Notes: generated from the letters alone by a model not told the origin. A stretch of DNA of 64,000 nt from Janthinobacterium silvisoli (GCF_014200725.1 NZ_JACHCL010000002.1:434001-498000); one strand, 5' to 3'. Positions 52,943 to 62,851 are shown, counted from the first letter of the stretch. Made by a program: numbers and translations.

Positions 52943-53790
52943 AAATCCGTCGAGCGCGACAGCGCTTCCCAGCGCGCCATTTCCTCTTCCACGAACGCAT
53001 GCTTGGCCCGCACGCGCTGCAGGGCGTCGCTGCCCAGTTGCAATCGCAATGGCGGCTGCGGCAGATTCACCAGTTGCAGCACGGCGTCGGCCAGCTTGCG
53101 CGGATCACCCGGCTGCGACGGCGCGCGCACAGCCGCCCTCACCACTTCGCGCACCACACCGGCAGTGCCTGCATAATCGGCCAGTTTGCTGGCCGCCTGC
53201 TGCAGCGAAGCGCCAAACGTGGTGCGGAAGTAGCCAGGCTCGATCACCGTCACCTTGATGCCCAACGGCGCCAGTTCCGCGTGCAGCGACTCGCTCAAGC
53301 CTTCGACGGCGAACTTGGTGGCGCCATACACGCCAAAGCCCATGCCTGCGGAATAGCCACCCAGCGACGATACATTGATCACATGGCCGCTGCGCTGGCG
53401 GCGCAACTGCGGCAGCACGGCACGGCTCACATTGAGCAGCCCAAGCACGTTGGTGTTGAACACGGCCCGCGCCTCGGTGCCGCTCACTTCCTCGACCGCG
53501 CCCGCAATGCCATAGCCAGCATTATTGACCAGCACATCGATGCGCCCGAACTGAGCCACCGCCTGCGCTGCCGCCACATGCGCCGCCGCTTCATCGGTGA
53601 CGTCCAGCGCCAGCGCCAGCAAACCGGGCTGCTGACCGAAGCGCTGTGTCACATCGGCCGCCAGGCGCGCCGTCGCCACTACCCGATCGCCCGCTGCCAG
53701 TGCTGCCGCCACGATTTCGGCGCCCAGGCCACGCGAAGCGCCCGTCACCATCCATACCTTGCTGTCACTACCCTTGTCCTGTGCCTGCAT
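52939..53790 (-). CDS. Short-chain dehydrogenase/reductase
   Basis: 283 residues from ATG 53790. Classical SDR: TGASRGLGAEIV nucleotide motif, NNAGYGIAG, catalytic Ser in INVSSLGGYSAG and YGATK (Tyr/Lys). LVNNAGYGIAGAVEEVSG and IEPGYFRTTFGAS suggest the subgroup often annotated as oxidoreductase/3-oxoacyl reductase-like. Substrate unknown. Divergent from the LysR regulator at 53918, the usual arrangement for a regulator and its target. Confidence 0.9.
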   Translation of the reverse strand: MQAQDKGSDSKVWMVTGASRGLGAEIVAAALAAGDRVVATARLAADVTQRFGQQPGLLALALDVTDEAAAHVAAAQAVAQFGRIDVLVNNAGYGIAGAVEEVSGTEARAVFNTNVLGLLNVSRAVLPQLRRQRSGHVINVSSLGGYSAGMGFGVYGATKFAVEGLSESLHAELAPLGIKVTVIEPGYFRTTFGASLQQAASKLADYAGTAGVVREVVRAAVRAPSQPGDPRKLADAVLQLVNLPQPPLRLQLGSDALQRVRAKHAFVEEEMARWEALSRSTDF

Positions 53791-53917
53791 CTTGTTCTCC
53801 AGTCTGGCCAGGCCGTGATACGGCCTGCAACCAGAATCCACGATACGCGCCCGATTACCAAAGAAAAATGTGGATACGGTATATTCGGTATGAACCAGCA
53901 GTTCATAAAGGAGTATC

Positions 53918-54823
53918 GTGGATAAAGACAAGCTCGACGGCGTCGCCGTCTTCCTGGCCGTGGCGGAACTGGCCAGCTTCACGGCCGCCGGCGCGCGGCT
54001 GGATATTTCCGCCAGCGCCGTCAGCAAGGCCATCCGCGTGCTGGAGCAGCGCCATGGCGTGCCCCTGTTTCGCCGCAGCACGCGCAAGGTGGCCCTGACA
54101 GAAGCCGGGGCAACCCTGTTTGCCCGGCTGGCGCCGGCCGTGGGCGATATCGACCTGGCGTTCGAGGAATTGAATGGTTTTCGCAATACGGCTTCGGGCA
54201 CTTTGCGCCTGAGCATGACGCGCTCGGCCTGCCGGCTGCTGATCGAACCGATGCTGATGCAATTCTGCCGCGACCATCCGCAATTGCAGCTCGACATTAC
54301 CTTCGATGAAGGCACGGTGGACTTGATCGCCGGCCGCTACGACGCCGGCATACGCCTCGGCGAAGCGCTGGCGCAAGACATGGTGGCCATACGGCTGACA
54401 CCGCCGCTGGACTGGACCCTGGTTGCCAGCCCCACCTACTTGCAGCGCATGGGCCGGCCCGCCACCCCGCGCGAACTGATGATGCATACCGCCATCACCT
54501 ACCGTTTCGTGCGTTCCGGCATGCTGCATCATTGGGAATTTGCCGAAGACGGGCGCAATTTCACCGTCGATCTGCCGACACAATTGATCGTCAACGACCG
54601 CTCCAAGCTGCTCGACTTCGCCCGCATGGGACTGGGACTGGCTTATGTTGGCGTTTTCGAGGCGCAAGAGGATTTGCAGGCCGGCCGGCTGGAACAGGTT
54701 TTACCAGCCTATGTGACGCCCAGCGACGGCCTGCATCTGTACTTCCCGGCCCGCACGCAAGGGCAAGCCAAGCTGCGGGCGCTGATTGAGGCGTTAAGAA
54801 AGCAGCATCTGATTCAGGGATAA
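53918..54823 (+). CDS. LysR-family regulator (CrgA/DmlR-like branch)
   Basis: 301 residues starting with GTG (AAAGGAG four bases upstream). Helix-turn-helix FLAVAELASFTAAGARLDIS, ASAVSKAIRVLEQRHGVPLF, RRSTRKVALTEAG; effector domain with RYDAGIRLGEALAQDMVAIR, typical of the DmlR/CrgA branch. Candidate targets are the divergent SDR gene and itself. Its 3' end overlaps the convergent MaoC gene by 10 bp. Confidence 0.9.
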   Translation: MDKDKLDGVAVFLAVAELASFTAAGARLDISASAVSKAIRVLEQRHGVPLFRRSTRKVALTEAGATLFARLAPAVGDIDLAFEELNGFRNTASGTLRLSMTRSACRLLIEPMLMQFCRDHPQLQLDITFDEGTVDLIAGRYDAGIRLGEALAQDMVAIRLTPPLDWTLVASPTYLQRMGRPATPRELMMHTAITYRFVRSGMLHHWEFAEDGRNFTVDLPTQLIVNDRSKLLDFARMGLGLAYVGVFEAQEDLQAGRLEQVLPAYVTPSDGLHLYFPARTQGQAKLRALIEALRKQHLIQG

Positions 54824-55278
54824 CAGCGCATCAAAAACTCCGCCACGCACACCGGTTTGCTGTCGCCTTCGCGCTCCATGGCCACAGCCCAGTTCACTTG
54901 CGCGCCTTCGGGCAAGTCGTCTACCGACAGGATATCGAGGCGCACGCGCAAGCGGCTGTTGACGGGCACGGGCGCCGGGAAGCGCACCTTGTTCAAGCCA
55001 TAGTTGATCGCCATGCGGATGCCCGACATGGCCAGCGCGCTTTGCAACATGGCCGGCAGCAAGGACAAGGTCAAAAAGCCGTGCGCGACCGTAGCGCCAT
55101 ACGGCGATTCGCGCGCGCAGCGTTCGGCGTCCACATGTATCCATTGATGGTCGTCGGTGGCGTCGGCAAAGGTATCGATGCGCTGCTGGGTAATCGTCAG
55201 CCAGTCGGAAACGGCCACATGCTGGCCGGCCAGTTGCTGGAAGCCGCTAATCCCCTCGATATTGACCGCATCACGCAT
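54814..55278 (-). CDS. MaoC-type (R)-enoyl-CoA hydratase, small
   Basis: 154 residues, single hot-dog domain. Hydratase motif with the Asp/His dyad in [18 protein letters not shown], then [12 protein letters not shown] and [20 protein letters not shown]. Hydrates trans-2-enoyl-CoA. Start at the ATG at 55278, overlapping the upstream MaoC-like gene by eight bases. Last gene of the four-gene acyl-CoA operon. Confidence 0.88.
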   Translation of the reverse strand: MRDAVNIEGISGFQQLAGQHVAVSDWLTITQQRIDTFADATDDHQWIHVDAERCARESPYGATVAHGFLTLSLLPAMLQSALAMSGIRMAINYGLNKVRFPAPVPVNSRLRVRLDILSVDDLPEGAQVNWAVAMEREGDSKPVCVAEFLMRCYP

Positions 55279-55762
55279 GGACTGCCTCCGCGCCTGGCCT
55301 GCGGCCAAACATGCCCATGCCTTCCACCGTGGTGACCAGTTGACCGTGCTGGTTACTCACCTGCCAGACGGAAACGACAATCCCCCGGTCTGGTTTGGAG
55401 GTCGATGGCCGTACTTCCTTGACAAAATAGGTAAGGCTAAGCGTATCGCCAGCGCGCACCGGCAACAGCCAGCGTATGCTGTCCAGGCCTGGCGAACCCA
55501 TGCTCGATGAATGTTTGAGCAGATTATCCACCACCAGCCGCATCATCATGCTGCAGGTATGCCAGCCGCTGGCGATCACGCCTTTGAAGATGGTTTTTTC
55601 CGCCGCCGCATGGTCGACGTGAAATGGTTGCGGATCGAAATCAGTGGCAAAGGCAATGATTTCCGCTTCCGTCACATGGCGCTGGCCAAGGTTGATTTCC
55701 ATGCCTTGCGCAAAGTCTTCGAAATACCAGTATTTGGGCGTCGTCTGAGTCAATGCGGTCAT
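55271..55762 (-). CDS. MaoC-like dehydratase
   Basis: 163 residues, second hot-dog protein. [20 protein letters not shown] and [16 protein letters not shown] (Asp/His pair), then [19 protein letters not shown] and [20 protein letters not shown], which is the MaoC/NodN-like family with an intact active-site pattern. Overlaps the acyl-CoA dehydrogenase gene by ATGA and the next MaoC gene, so the four are one transcript. Confidence 0.88.
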   Translation of the reverse strand: MTALTQTTPKYWYFEDFAQGMEINLGQRHVTEAEIIAFATDFDPQPFHVDHAAAEKTIFKGVIASGWHTCSMMMRLVVDNLLKHSSSMGSPGLDSIRWLLPVRAGDTLSLTYFVKEVRPSTSKPDRGIVVSVWQVSNQHGQLVTTVEGMGMFGRRPGAEAVHA

Positions 55763-56904
55763 ACAGTCTCCAAAGGCAAAAAGCCCGGCTGGGCGATAAA
55801 ACGTTCGATATGATGATCAATATCGCCCAGGCTTAATGCGATCATGGTCAAACGCTTGAAATGGTGAGCGGCAGGCAATTCGTCCGTCACGCCCATGCCG
55901 CCATGCAATTGCACGGCTTGCTGGCCGACAAACGTCGCAGCCTGGTTCACGCGGGCCTTGGCGGCGGACACGATGCGGCGGCGTTCAGCCACATCATCGC
56001 TATCGACCTTGGCAGCGGCCAGCATGGCCATCGAGCGCGCCTGCTCCAGGTGAATAAACATATCGGCCATGCGGTGCTGCAAGGCCTGGAACTTGCCGAT
56101 CGGTGCGCCAAATTGCTGGCGCGTCTTCAGGTATTCCAGGGTGGCAGCGAAAATCGCATCCATGGCGCCCACGGCTTCCGCGCATAGCAGGGTGGCGCCA
56201 TAATCGAGCGCGGCGTCGAGTATCTCCCAGCCCTGCCCCGCCTGGCCGATCAAGGCTTCCGCGCCCAGCACCACTTGCACCAGGGTGACGGTGGCGGCGC
56301 GCTGGCCATCGATGGTGCGGTTATCCTGGATGCTGACGCCCGGCGCATCGACCGGCACCAGGAATAGCGAAATGCCATCCGTGCTACGCTGCTCACCACT
56401 GCTGCGGGCCGAAACAATCAGCGAGCCTGCCTGCGCGCCGTGCATCACCACGGTTTTCGTGCCATCGAGTACAAAACCGTTGCCACTGCCGGTAGCTGTA
56501 GTGGCGATATCGAACAAGTCGTGGCGCGCCTGGTGCTCGCCGAGCGCACACGCCAGCTTCAAGCTACCGGCCGCCACCTGTTCCAGCACAGCTTCATGGC
56601 CACCCGCCAGCGTGAGGAATTTTGCACCGAAAACGGTGGCAAAATAGGGCTCGACCACCAGGCCGCGCCCCAGTTCCTGCATCACCAGCAGCATGTCCAC
56701 GGCCGTGCCATCGAAACCACCGGCGCTGGACGGCAACGGCAAGGCTGTCATGCCCAGCTCGGCCAAGCCGGCCCAGGCCGCATCCGATACGCCGGCCTCG
56801 GAATGGATGATGCTGCGGCGCTTTTCAAACGCATAATCCTTGTCGACCCAGCGCCGCAGCGCATCGGCGAACTGCTGCTGTTCCTGATTAACATTGAAGT
56901 CCAT
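55759..56904 (-). CDS. Acyl-CoA dehydrogenase (subunit-like, 381 aa)
   Basis: 381-residue FAD enzyme of the acyl-CoA dehydrogenase superfamily. [20 protein letters not shown] start, [40 protein letters not shown] signature, and [20 protein letters not shown] near the end. The usual central substrate motif (xEPxAGSD) is missing, as in the partner subunit of heteromeric enzymes. The companion dehydrogenase has it. Oxidises an acyl-CoA to the 2-enoyl-CoA with electrons passed to ETF. Confidence 0.85.
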   Translation of the reverse strand: MDFNVNQEQQQFADALRRWVDKDYAFEKRRSIIHSEAGVSDAAWAGLAELGMTALPLPSSAGGFDGTAVDMLLVMQELGRGLVVEPYFATVFGAKFLTLAGGHEAVLEQVAAGSLKLACALGEHQARHDLFDIATTATGSGNGFVLDGTKTVVMHGAQAGSLIVSARSSGEQRSTDGISLFLVPVDAPGVSIQDNRTIDGQRAATVTLVQVVLGAEALIGQAGQGWEILDAALDYGATLLCAEAVGAMDAIFAATLEYLKTRQQFGAPIGKFQALQHRMADMFIHLEQARSMAMLAAAKVDSDDVAERRRIVSAAKARVNQAATFVGQQAVQLHGGMGVTDELPAAHHFKRLTMIALSLGDIDHHIERFIAQPGFLPLETV

Positions 56905-56921
56905 AACGTCTCCCTATCGCC

Positions 56922-58112
56922 TCACAGGCCCAGGATCATCTGCGTGATGATATTTTTTTGAATTTCGTTGGAACCGCCATAGATCGATGTCTTGCGGTAA
57001 TTGAAGTAGTAGGCGGCCAGCGGCGCGGCCAGGTCATCGCCAAAACTGCTGTGCTCCGTGGCGCCATCGAGGAAAGCCGTATCGAACGGCAAGGCTTGCG
57101 GTCCCAATGCTTCCACCATCAATTCCGTCAATTGCTGCTGGATTTCCGAACCGCGCACTTTCAACATCGACGCCTGCGGCCCCGGCCCCTTGCCTTCTTC
57201 GCTGATCACGCGCAAGACCGTCATTTCCAGCGCCATCAATTCAATTTCCAGCTGTGCCACTTTCGCCGTGAATGCGGGATCGCGCAGCAGCGGCTGGCCC
57301 CGCTTGACTTGCTGCATGGCCAGTTGCTTGAGGAACGTCAATTCGCGCTTGGAGCGGCCCACGGCGGCAATGCCCGTGCGCTCGTGGCCCAACAGATACT
57401 TGGCGTAAGTCCAGCCCTTGTTTTCCTGGCCCACCAAGTTGCTTACCGGCACGCGCACATTGTCAAAGAACACTTCATTTACTTCATGTTCTTCATCAAG
57501 CATGATGATGGGACGCACGGTAATGCCTGGCGTTTTCATGTCGATCAGCAAGAAGCTGATGCCTTCCTGCTTGCGCACCGTGCTATCGGTGCGCACCAGG
57601 CAAAAGATCATGTCGGCATGCTGGCCCAGGGTAGTCCAGGTTTTCTGGCCATTCACGATGTAATCGTCGCCATCGCGCTCGGCCGTGGTTTTCAATGACG
57701 CCAGGTCGGAGCCGGCGCCCGGTTCCGAATAGCCCTGGCACCACCAGTCGTCGCAGTTCAAGATGCGCGGCAGATACCAGGCTTTCTGTTCGGCATTGGC
57801 AAACGCCATGATGACGGGCGCCACCATATTGACGCCGAACGGCAGGATGGGCGGCGCCCCGGCACGCGCGCACTCGTCTTCCCATATATGGCGCTGCACA
57901 GACGTCCAGCCCGTGCCGCCGTATTCAACCGGCCAGGCAGGCGCGGCCCAGCCCTGTTTGGCGACGATCTTGTGCCAGCGCACATAATCATCCTTGGCCA
58001 GCCGCAAATGCTGGCGCACCTTGCGCTGCAGCTCAGGCGGCAAATGCGTGTCCAGGAAGGTCCGCGCCGTATCGCGAAACGCATTCTCTTCGGCCGTGAA
58101 GTGTAGATCCAT
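56922..58112 (-). CDS. Acyl-CoA dehydrogenase (396 aa)
   Basis: 396 residues. DLHFTAEENAFRDTARTFLD start, CQGYSEPGAGSDLASLKTTA (FAD/substrate motif), NGQKTWTTLGQHADMIFCLV, and the C-terminal YGGSNEIQKNIITQMILGL. First gene of the operon; 17 bp separate it from the second dehydrogenase. Paired with it, the enzyme may be heteromeric. Substrate unknown; the gene set suits a branched, cyclic or steroid-side-chain acyl-CoA. Confidence 0.88.
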   Translation of the reverse strand: MDLHFTAEENAFRDTARTFLDTHLPPELQRKVRQHLRLAKDDYVRWHKIVAKQGWAAPAWPVEYGGTGWTSVQRHIWEDECARAGAPPILPFGVNMVAPVIMAFANAEQKAWYLPRILNCDDWWCQGYSEPGAGSDLASLKTTAERDGDDYIVNGQKTWTTLGQHADMIFCLVRTDSTVRKQEGISFLLIDMKTPGITVRPIIMLDEEHEVNEVFFDNVRVPVSNLVGQENKGWTYAKYLLGHERTGIAAVGRSKRELTFLKQLAMQQVKRGQPLLRDPAFTAKVAQLEIELMALEMTVLRVISEEGKGPGPQASMLKVRGSEIQQQLTELMVEALGPQALPFDTAFLDGATEHSSFGDDLAAPLAAYYFNYRKTSIYGGSNEIQKNIITQMILGL

Positions 58113-58178
58113 CTTCGTCTCCTTGTTTTTATGCGTCGTTGCCTACAGTATGCGCAGGTAGAAGCAGCGCACAAAAAA

Positions 58179-58202
58179 GCACGATCGTTCTCGAGGATTG
58201 TA
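58179..58202 (-). promoter_or_regulatory. Promoter and TetR-like operator of the acyl-CoA operon
   Basis: Minus strand -10 TACAAT (58202-58197), without a convincing -35. Seven bases further lies GAACGATCGTGC (58190-58179), with the perfect core ACGATCGT. It differs by one base from the palindrome GAACGATCGTTC typical of TetR-family regulators of acyl-CoA genes. It would cover the transcription start. Confidence 0.5.
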
Positions 58203-58815
58203 CAACAGAATATCGGGGCACCAGCGCTTTAAGACACTTGCGGCGCCGATAAATCAGTTGGCCCGAGACGATATCATTACCGCCACAACATCAACTGCAA
58301 AGCTATTACCCGGCGGTCATAGAATCCCAGTAAAAGAAGCTAAAGTAAGTTACAGAACGCATTTATGATCAAATGGAACTGTACTGTACATTGCTCGAAA
58401 AATGCCCTTCTCACTACAAGAACGATTTCGGCCGAAACCAGGCATTCGCGTTGGCGTGACAATGTGTGACTTTCCTCGCTGTGTAATTCCTTATGCTCAC
58501 GGGCCGCTAGCGGCGAAGAGCAGCCGTTCAATGATGGGGCCAACGATAAGATTTCTGCAATACAATGTAGTTAAGATTGCGAAGTCGATGTTTGGAAGGC
58601 CGATTTTACTCTGGCGCTAAGCTGGCCGGAGCCTGCGGCCATCAGCGCTTCGGATAATGGAGTATTGGCGGAAACCGGCCACAAGCGCACGGTCGAAGAA
58701 CCGACGTGGCTCGCGTTCCATCATGCGAATCCTGCAACTCGTCGCTTTGTTTCGATTCCAGCAGTTCGGATAATTACACTGTCTGAACTTTCTACTCCCA
58801 GCCACTCATCTTCCA
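58203..58815. other. Gene-free stretch with short palindromes
   Basis: No reading frame here has a ribosome site, recognisable family or coding-like composition. Two perfect dyads stand out: TGTAC-T-GTACA (58380-58390) and GCCGCTAGCGGC (58503-58514); TGGCCG/CGGCCA forms a small hairpin near 58623-58641. Base composition is less GC-rich than the flanking genes. Confidence 0.4.
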
Positions 58816-60291
58816 ATGAAAAAGAACACAAGCGCCATCGGCGAATCCGCCGCTCTTTTGCAGATCAGGACAACGCGCATAAATAAAAGCAATACCATCA
58901 TCGGTTGCGTTGTTGCACTTGCCGCCGCGCTGCCCTTGGGCGCCTGTGCCCAGCTTGCACCGGATACCACCCGCGCGATTGATGCGATCGTCGTGAAGGC
59001 CCTGGAAGACAAATCGGTCCCGAGTGCATCCATTGCCATCGTCAAAGGCGGCAAATTGGTCTATGCGCAAGCGTACGGGATGGCACGCATAGATCGGGCT
59101 CTCAAGGCGACGCCGCAGATGCGCTACAAGATCGGCTCGAATACCAAGCAATTCGTGGCGGCGGCGATGCTGTTGCTGGTGGAAGACGGCAAGCTGTCGC
59201 TCGATGACCATATCGCACGCTTCTTGCCTGATCTAACCAGGGCAAATACGATCACCGTGCGGCAATTGCTGGCGCATACAGCCGGCTATATGGACTACTA
59301 TCCGCTCGATTATGTGGCGCCATTCATGGAAAAGGCGACAACCGTGGACGCAATCCTTGCCGACTGGGGCAAAAGACCGCTCGGCTTTGAGCCAGGTTCA
59401 AGATGGGAATACAGCAACACCGGTTATGCGGTTGCCGGCCGCATTATCGAAATGGCGAGTGGAATGTCGCTCGATAATTTCATCCGCAGCCGCATCACGG
59501 ACAAACTGGGTATGCGCTCAGTAGTCGATACCAGTGCGACCCACTGGAGCGACAGCGAACCACAAGGCTATGAAGTTGCGGCATTCGGTCCACCTCGTCC
59601 GGCGCGGCCGGAAGGAGCTTATTGGTTATGGGCAGCCGGCAACCTGGCGATGACGGCAAGCGATCTGGCGCGCTGGGATATCGCACTAATGCATGACACT
59701 ATACTGAGCAGTACATCACGCAAAGTGATGGCGACGGAAAATTTGCTGACCGGTGGCACTGGTACAAATTATGGCCTTGGCCTGTTTGTACGCATGACGC
59801 CCGAAGGACGCCTGCGGTGGGACCACGGTGGGGAGGTAGCTGGCTTTCGCTCGCAAAACACGATCTTTCCGAATGATGACGCGGCCATCGTCGTGCTTAC
59901 CAATGGCGGCGGCAATACCAGTGACAAAGTGACAGGCGAGATCGAAGCGCTACTGTTCGCTCCCGCTGCCGACTCAGTTGACAACTCCGCTGCCGCCCTT
60001 GCCCTGCACAAGATTCGTGCGCTGTTCGTGCAGTTACAGGCCGGTCATCCTGACCGCAGCATCCTGAGCGATGGCTTGAACGCGCATTTCAGCGAACAGG
60101 TCGTCGCCGATTTCACCGCTTCGCTCAAACCGCTAGGAGAGGTGCAAAGTATCGTTGAATCGCGTTCCGACCGTCGAGGCGGGCTTGTCTATCGTTTCTT
60201 TCGTATCAATACCGCTGGTGGAACCGTGCGAGTGCCGACCTACTTCACGCCCGATGGCAAGCTAGATCAGTTCATTGTTTATCCGCGCTAA
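58816..60291 (+). CDS. Secreted serine hydrolase, beta-lactamase/DD-peptidase (class C-like) family
   Basis: 491 residues. Hydrophobic signal with a lipobox-like LGAC (TIIGCVVALAAALPLGAC) after an unusually long N-terminal extension of about 28 residues. Serine hydrolase motifs: SNTK (S-x-x-K) in KIGSNTKQFVAAAM, YSN in WEYSNTGYAVAGRI, and HGG in RWDHGGEVAGFRS. Related to penicillin-binding-protein-like esterases and EstB/class C enzymes; a small C-terminal domain follows. Whether it acts on peptidoglycan, beta-lactams or esters cannot be told. No ribosome site before the ATG; codon use is less GC-biased than the neighbours. Confidence 0.85.
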   Translation: MKKNTSAIGESAALLQIRTTRINKSNTIIGCVVALAAALPLGACAQLAPDTTRAIDAIVVKALEDKSVPSASIAIVKGGKLVYAQAYGMARIDRALKATPQMRYKIGSNTKQFVAAAMLLLVEDGKLSLDDHIARFLPDLTRANTITVRQLLAHTAGYMDYYPLDYVAPFMEKATTVDAILADWGKRPLGFEPGSRWEYSNTGYAVAGRIIEMASGMSLDNFIRSRITDKLGMRSVVDTSATHWSDSEPQGYEVAAFGPPRPARPEGAYWLWAAGNLAMTASDLARWDIALMHDTILSSTSRKVMATENLLTGGTGTNYGLGLFVRMTPEGRLRWDHGGEVAGFRSQNTIFPNDDAAIVVLTNGGGNTSDKVTGEIEALLFAPAADSVDNSAAALALHKIRALFVQLQAGHPDRSILSDGLNAHFSEQVVADFTASLKPLGEVQSIVESRSDRRGGLVYRFFRINTAGGTVRVPTYFTPDGKLDQFIVYPR

Positions 60292-60394
60292 CGATCGGTT
60301 TTGAATACGAACAGCTGAATATAGAAATACAAATCGAGTACTGAGCAAGACAGTCCCCGATGACTGCCATCGCTGGCACACGAAGGTGAAGTTT

Positions 60395-61984
60395 TTACCC
60401 ATACAAATGCAGCAACACCTGCACCGCAATAATCTTGACGATAGTCATGCTGGGGAAAATCATGGCGTAACCCAAATTGGGCCGGTCGGACTTGGCCAGG
60501 CGGTTGGCGAAGACCAGCACGGCGGGGTTGCCGGTGGCGCCGGCGGCGATGCCCAGCAGTTCAGGGAATGGCAGGCGCAGGAAGATTCTGCCTAGCAGCA
60601 CCACCAGGGCGACCACCACCAGTACCGTGACTGCTCCCAGTACCAGCATGGGCAAGCCGTCGGCGCCGACTTGCCGCACGAACGGCAAACCGGAAGCCAT
60701 ACCGACGGAGGCCAGGAAGATCGTCAAGCCATAGTTGCGCATGACAAGATTCGCCGACAGCGGCAAACGCCAGCTGACTTTACCGATACGGCCCAAACGG
60801 CCGAGGATCAGCGCCATGACCAGAGGTCCGCCGGCCAGGCCCAGGCTGAACGAGCCTATCCATGGCAAGGGAATCGGAATCAAGCCCAGCAAGACGCCCA
60901 GCACCATGCCCATGCCCAGGGAGACGTAGCTGAACTCGGCCGTGGCGGTGATCGAGTTGCCGAACAGCTTGCGCACGTCGGCAGCGTGCTGCGATGGTGC
61001 AATGACCATCACCCGGTCGCCAAATTCCAGGGTCAGGTAGGGCTGCGGCAAGATCATTGCGTCGCCGCGGCGGATGAAGGCGATTTGCAGCGGGAAATCT
61101 TTAGCCAGGTTCAGCTCGCCCAGCGGCACGCCGACGATTTCCGCATCGGATACAAACACTTCCATGCCATCGAAATCGCTGCGGTCTTTCATCAGGCGGC
61201 CTGGGTCCGAATGGCCCAGCGCCGTCCTGGCCGCTTCCACGGCCGCTACCGTGCCGGTGACCATCAGCGCGTCGCCCAGCGCCAGTACCACGCCGGGCGC
61301 CGGCAAGCGGTTTTGGTGTCCCTGGCGCACGGCAATGACTTGCACACCCGCCAGCGGGCCTTCGGCCAGGGCGGATAAATCAGCGCCGGCCAGCGCGGCC
61401 GTATCGATGGTGATTTCCGAGACGATGATCGGCGCCGGTGGCGGCGTGAGCACAGGTTTTAATATACGCCCTGCCAGGTACAGGCCCAGCATCGGGCCGA
61501 CTACGCCAAACGGATAGGCCACCGCATAACCGACGGCCGCGTCGCCATTGCCGTGCGATGCTTCCAGCGCTGCCTGCAAAGCCGCCGTGCTGGTCATGGC
61601 GCCGGCAAACACGCCGCTGGCCATGCGCAGCGAGATATCGATCCACTGCCCGCCCCAGATGGAAACGGCCAGGCCGCCCATCACGGCAATAAACGCGATC
61701 AGATTATGTTTCTGCCCTGCCCCGCGTAAACCTGCAAAAAATTGCGTACCGTACTGCACGCCTATGCCATACAGAAACAGCAGCAAGCCGATCGAGCCGA
61801 CCAGCGACGGCGGCACGGAACCGGGGGCGAACGCGCCCAGCGCCAGCCCGGCGAACAGCACGCCGCCCACACCCAGCGAAAAACCGAACACGCTGACTCT
61901 TCCCAGCGCATACCCGGCGCCGATAACAAGGAATAAAGCCAGGATCGGAGTCGATTCCAGCGTATGGCGCAGCAGCTCTATCAT
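60395..61984 (-). CDS. Aspartate:alanine exchanger-like transporter (YidE/YbjL type)
   Basis: About 529 residues from ATG 61984; another ATG at 62023 is possible and neither has a strong ribosome site. Two Asp-Al_Ex membrane halves (MIELLRHTLESTPILALFLV start; GAMTSTAALQAALE; and in the second half GAATGNPAVLVFANRL) flank two cytoplasmic TrkA-C domains (VIAVRQGHQNRLPAPG; VGVPLGELNLAKDFPLQIAF). This is the AAE transporter architecture (AspT relatives). Substrate unknown. Convergent with the serine hydrolase gene. Confidence 0.85.
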   Translation of the reverse strand: MIELLRHTLESTPILALFLVIGAGYALGRVSVFGFSLGVGGVLFAGLALGAFAPGSVPPSLVGSIGLLLFLYGIGVQYGTQFFAGLRGAGQKHNLIAFIAVMGGLAVSIWGGQWIDISLRMASGVFAGAMTSTAALQAALEASHGNGDAAVGYAVAYPFGVVGPMLGLYLAGRILKPVLTPPPAPIIVSEITIDTAALAGADLSALAEGPLAGVQVIAVRQGHQNRLPAPGVVLALGDALMVTGTVAAVEAARTALGHSDPGRLMKDRSDFDGMEVFVSDAEIVGVPLGELNLAKDFPLQIAFIRRGDAMILPQPYLTLEFGDRVMVIAPSQHAADVRKLFGNSITATAEFSYVSLGMGMVLGVLLGLIPIPLPWIGSFSLGLAGGPLVMALILGRLGRIGKVSWRLPLSANLVMRNYGLTIFLASVGMASGLPFVRQVGADGLPMLVLGAVTVLVVVALVVLLGRIFLRLPFPELLGIAAGATGNPAVLVFANRLAKSDRPNLGYAMIFPSMTIVKIIAVQVLLHLYG

Positions 61985-62088
61985 CGCAAAGTCTTCAAGT
62001 AGGGAGAGATACCAGTTTAGCATGCGCTAGAGCAACAAGATGCCAACTTCGCAAGCAAACGTGCGCATCCATGCAGACAGAAAAAAGG

Positions 62089-62117
62089 CAAAAAAAAGCC
62101 CGCTACAGGAGCGGGCT
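62089..62117 (-). terminator. Rho-independent terminator of the aceE-GST transcript
   Basis: 8-bp perfect stem AGCCCGCT / AGCGGGCT (62097-62104 with 62110-62117), five-base loop, followed on the minus strand by a run of eight Ts. Confidence 0.88.
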
Positions 62118-62224
62118 GAATCTATTTCCTGTGAGGAAGTAGAGGAGACAAATGAATGATGCCGCGTTGCAGCATATAAATCTAATTCTATGTTGTGATG
62201 ATAGAAATACGATCTATCAATATC

Positions 62225-62851
62225 TCAGGTCAGCTGCCGCGCCGCCTCCCTTTGAATTGCCTCGCGCACGGCTGGCCTTGCGCCGATGCGCGCAATCAGC
62301 GCCCTCACGAGCGGAAACGCCGCCAGATCCACCTTGGCGAAATCGGACCAGCTGAGGATGGTGTACAGGTAGGCATCGGCCACCGTCAACGTGTCGCCCA
62401 GCAGATACGGCCCGCCGCTGGCCAAGTGCCGCTCCACGTAATCGAGGCGGGCGGCGATGCGCAGGCGGGCCACGTCCTGCGCCTGCGCGCCGTATTCCGG
62501 GTGAAACAGCTAGGGGCTGAAAACCTTGTGCAGTTCGGTGGCGATAAAACCCAGCCATGACTGCAGCTGCACCCGCGCCAGGCTTCCGGCTGGCGGCGCC
62601 AGGCCGCTTTGCGGTCGCAAGTCGGCCAGATACTGGAGAATGGCTGTACCCTCCAGCAGCACCGTGCCATCGCCCAGCTCCAGCGCCGGCACATACAGAT
62701 TGGGATTCACGCGGGCGTAATCGGCACCCGTTTCCGTGATGCGTGGAATATTTTTGATATCGACGCGCTCCAGTTCGAGCGCAATGCCCGCCTCGATGGC
62801 CACGATGTGCGGCGACAGCGAACACGTTCCCGTTGCGTAATACAACTTCAT
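62225..62851 (-). pseudogene. Glutathione S-transferase gene interrupted by an amber codon
   Basis: One continuous frame of 209 codons from ATG 62851 (ribosome site GAGGAGA) to TGA at 62225. It contains a TAG at 62510-62512 between residues ...LHKVFSP and LFHPEYGAQ.... N-terminal thioredoxin fold (MKLYYATGTCSLSPHIVAIE; LLEGTAILQYLADL) and C-terminal helical domain (YLLGDTLTVADAYLYTILSW) are both well preserved and of GstA-like type. A Trp codon TGG to TAG change would explain it. As written, only a 113-residue N-terminal fragment is made unless the amber codon is read through. Confidence 0.85.

Noticed and set aside
58380..58390. LexA box
   Set aside because: The dyad TGTAC-T-GTACA does not fit CTGT-N8-ACAG, and no SOS gene is adjacent.
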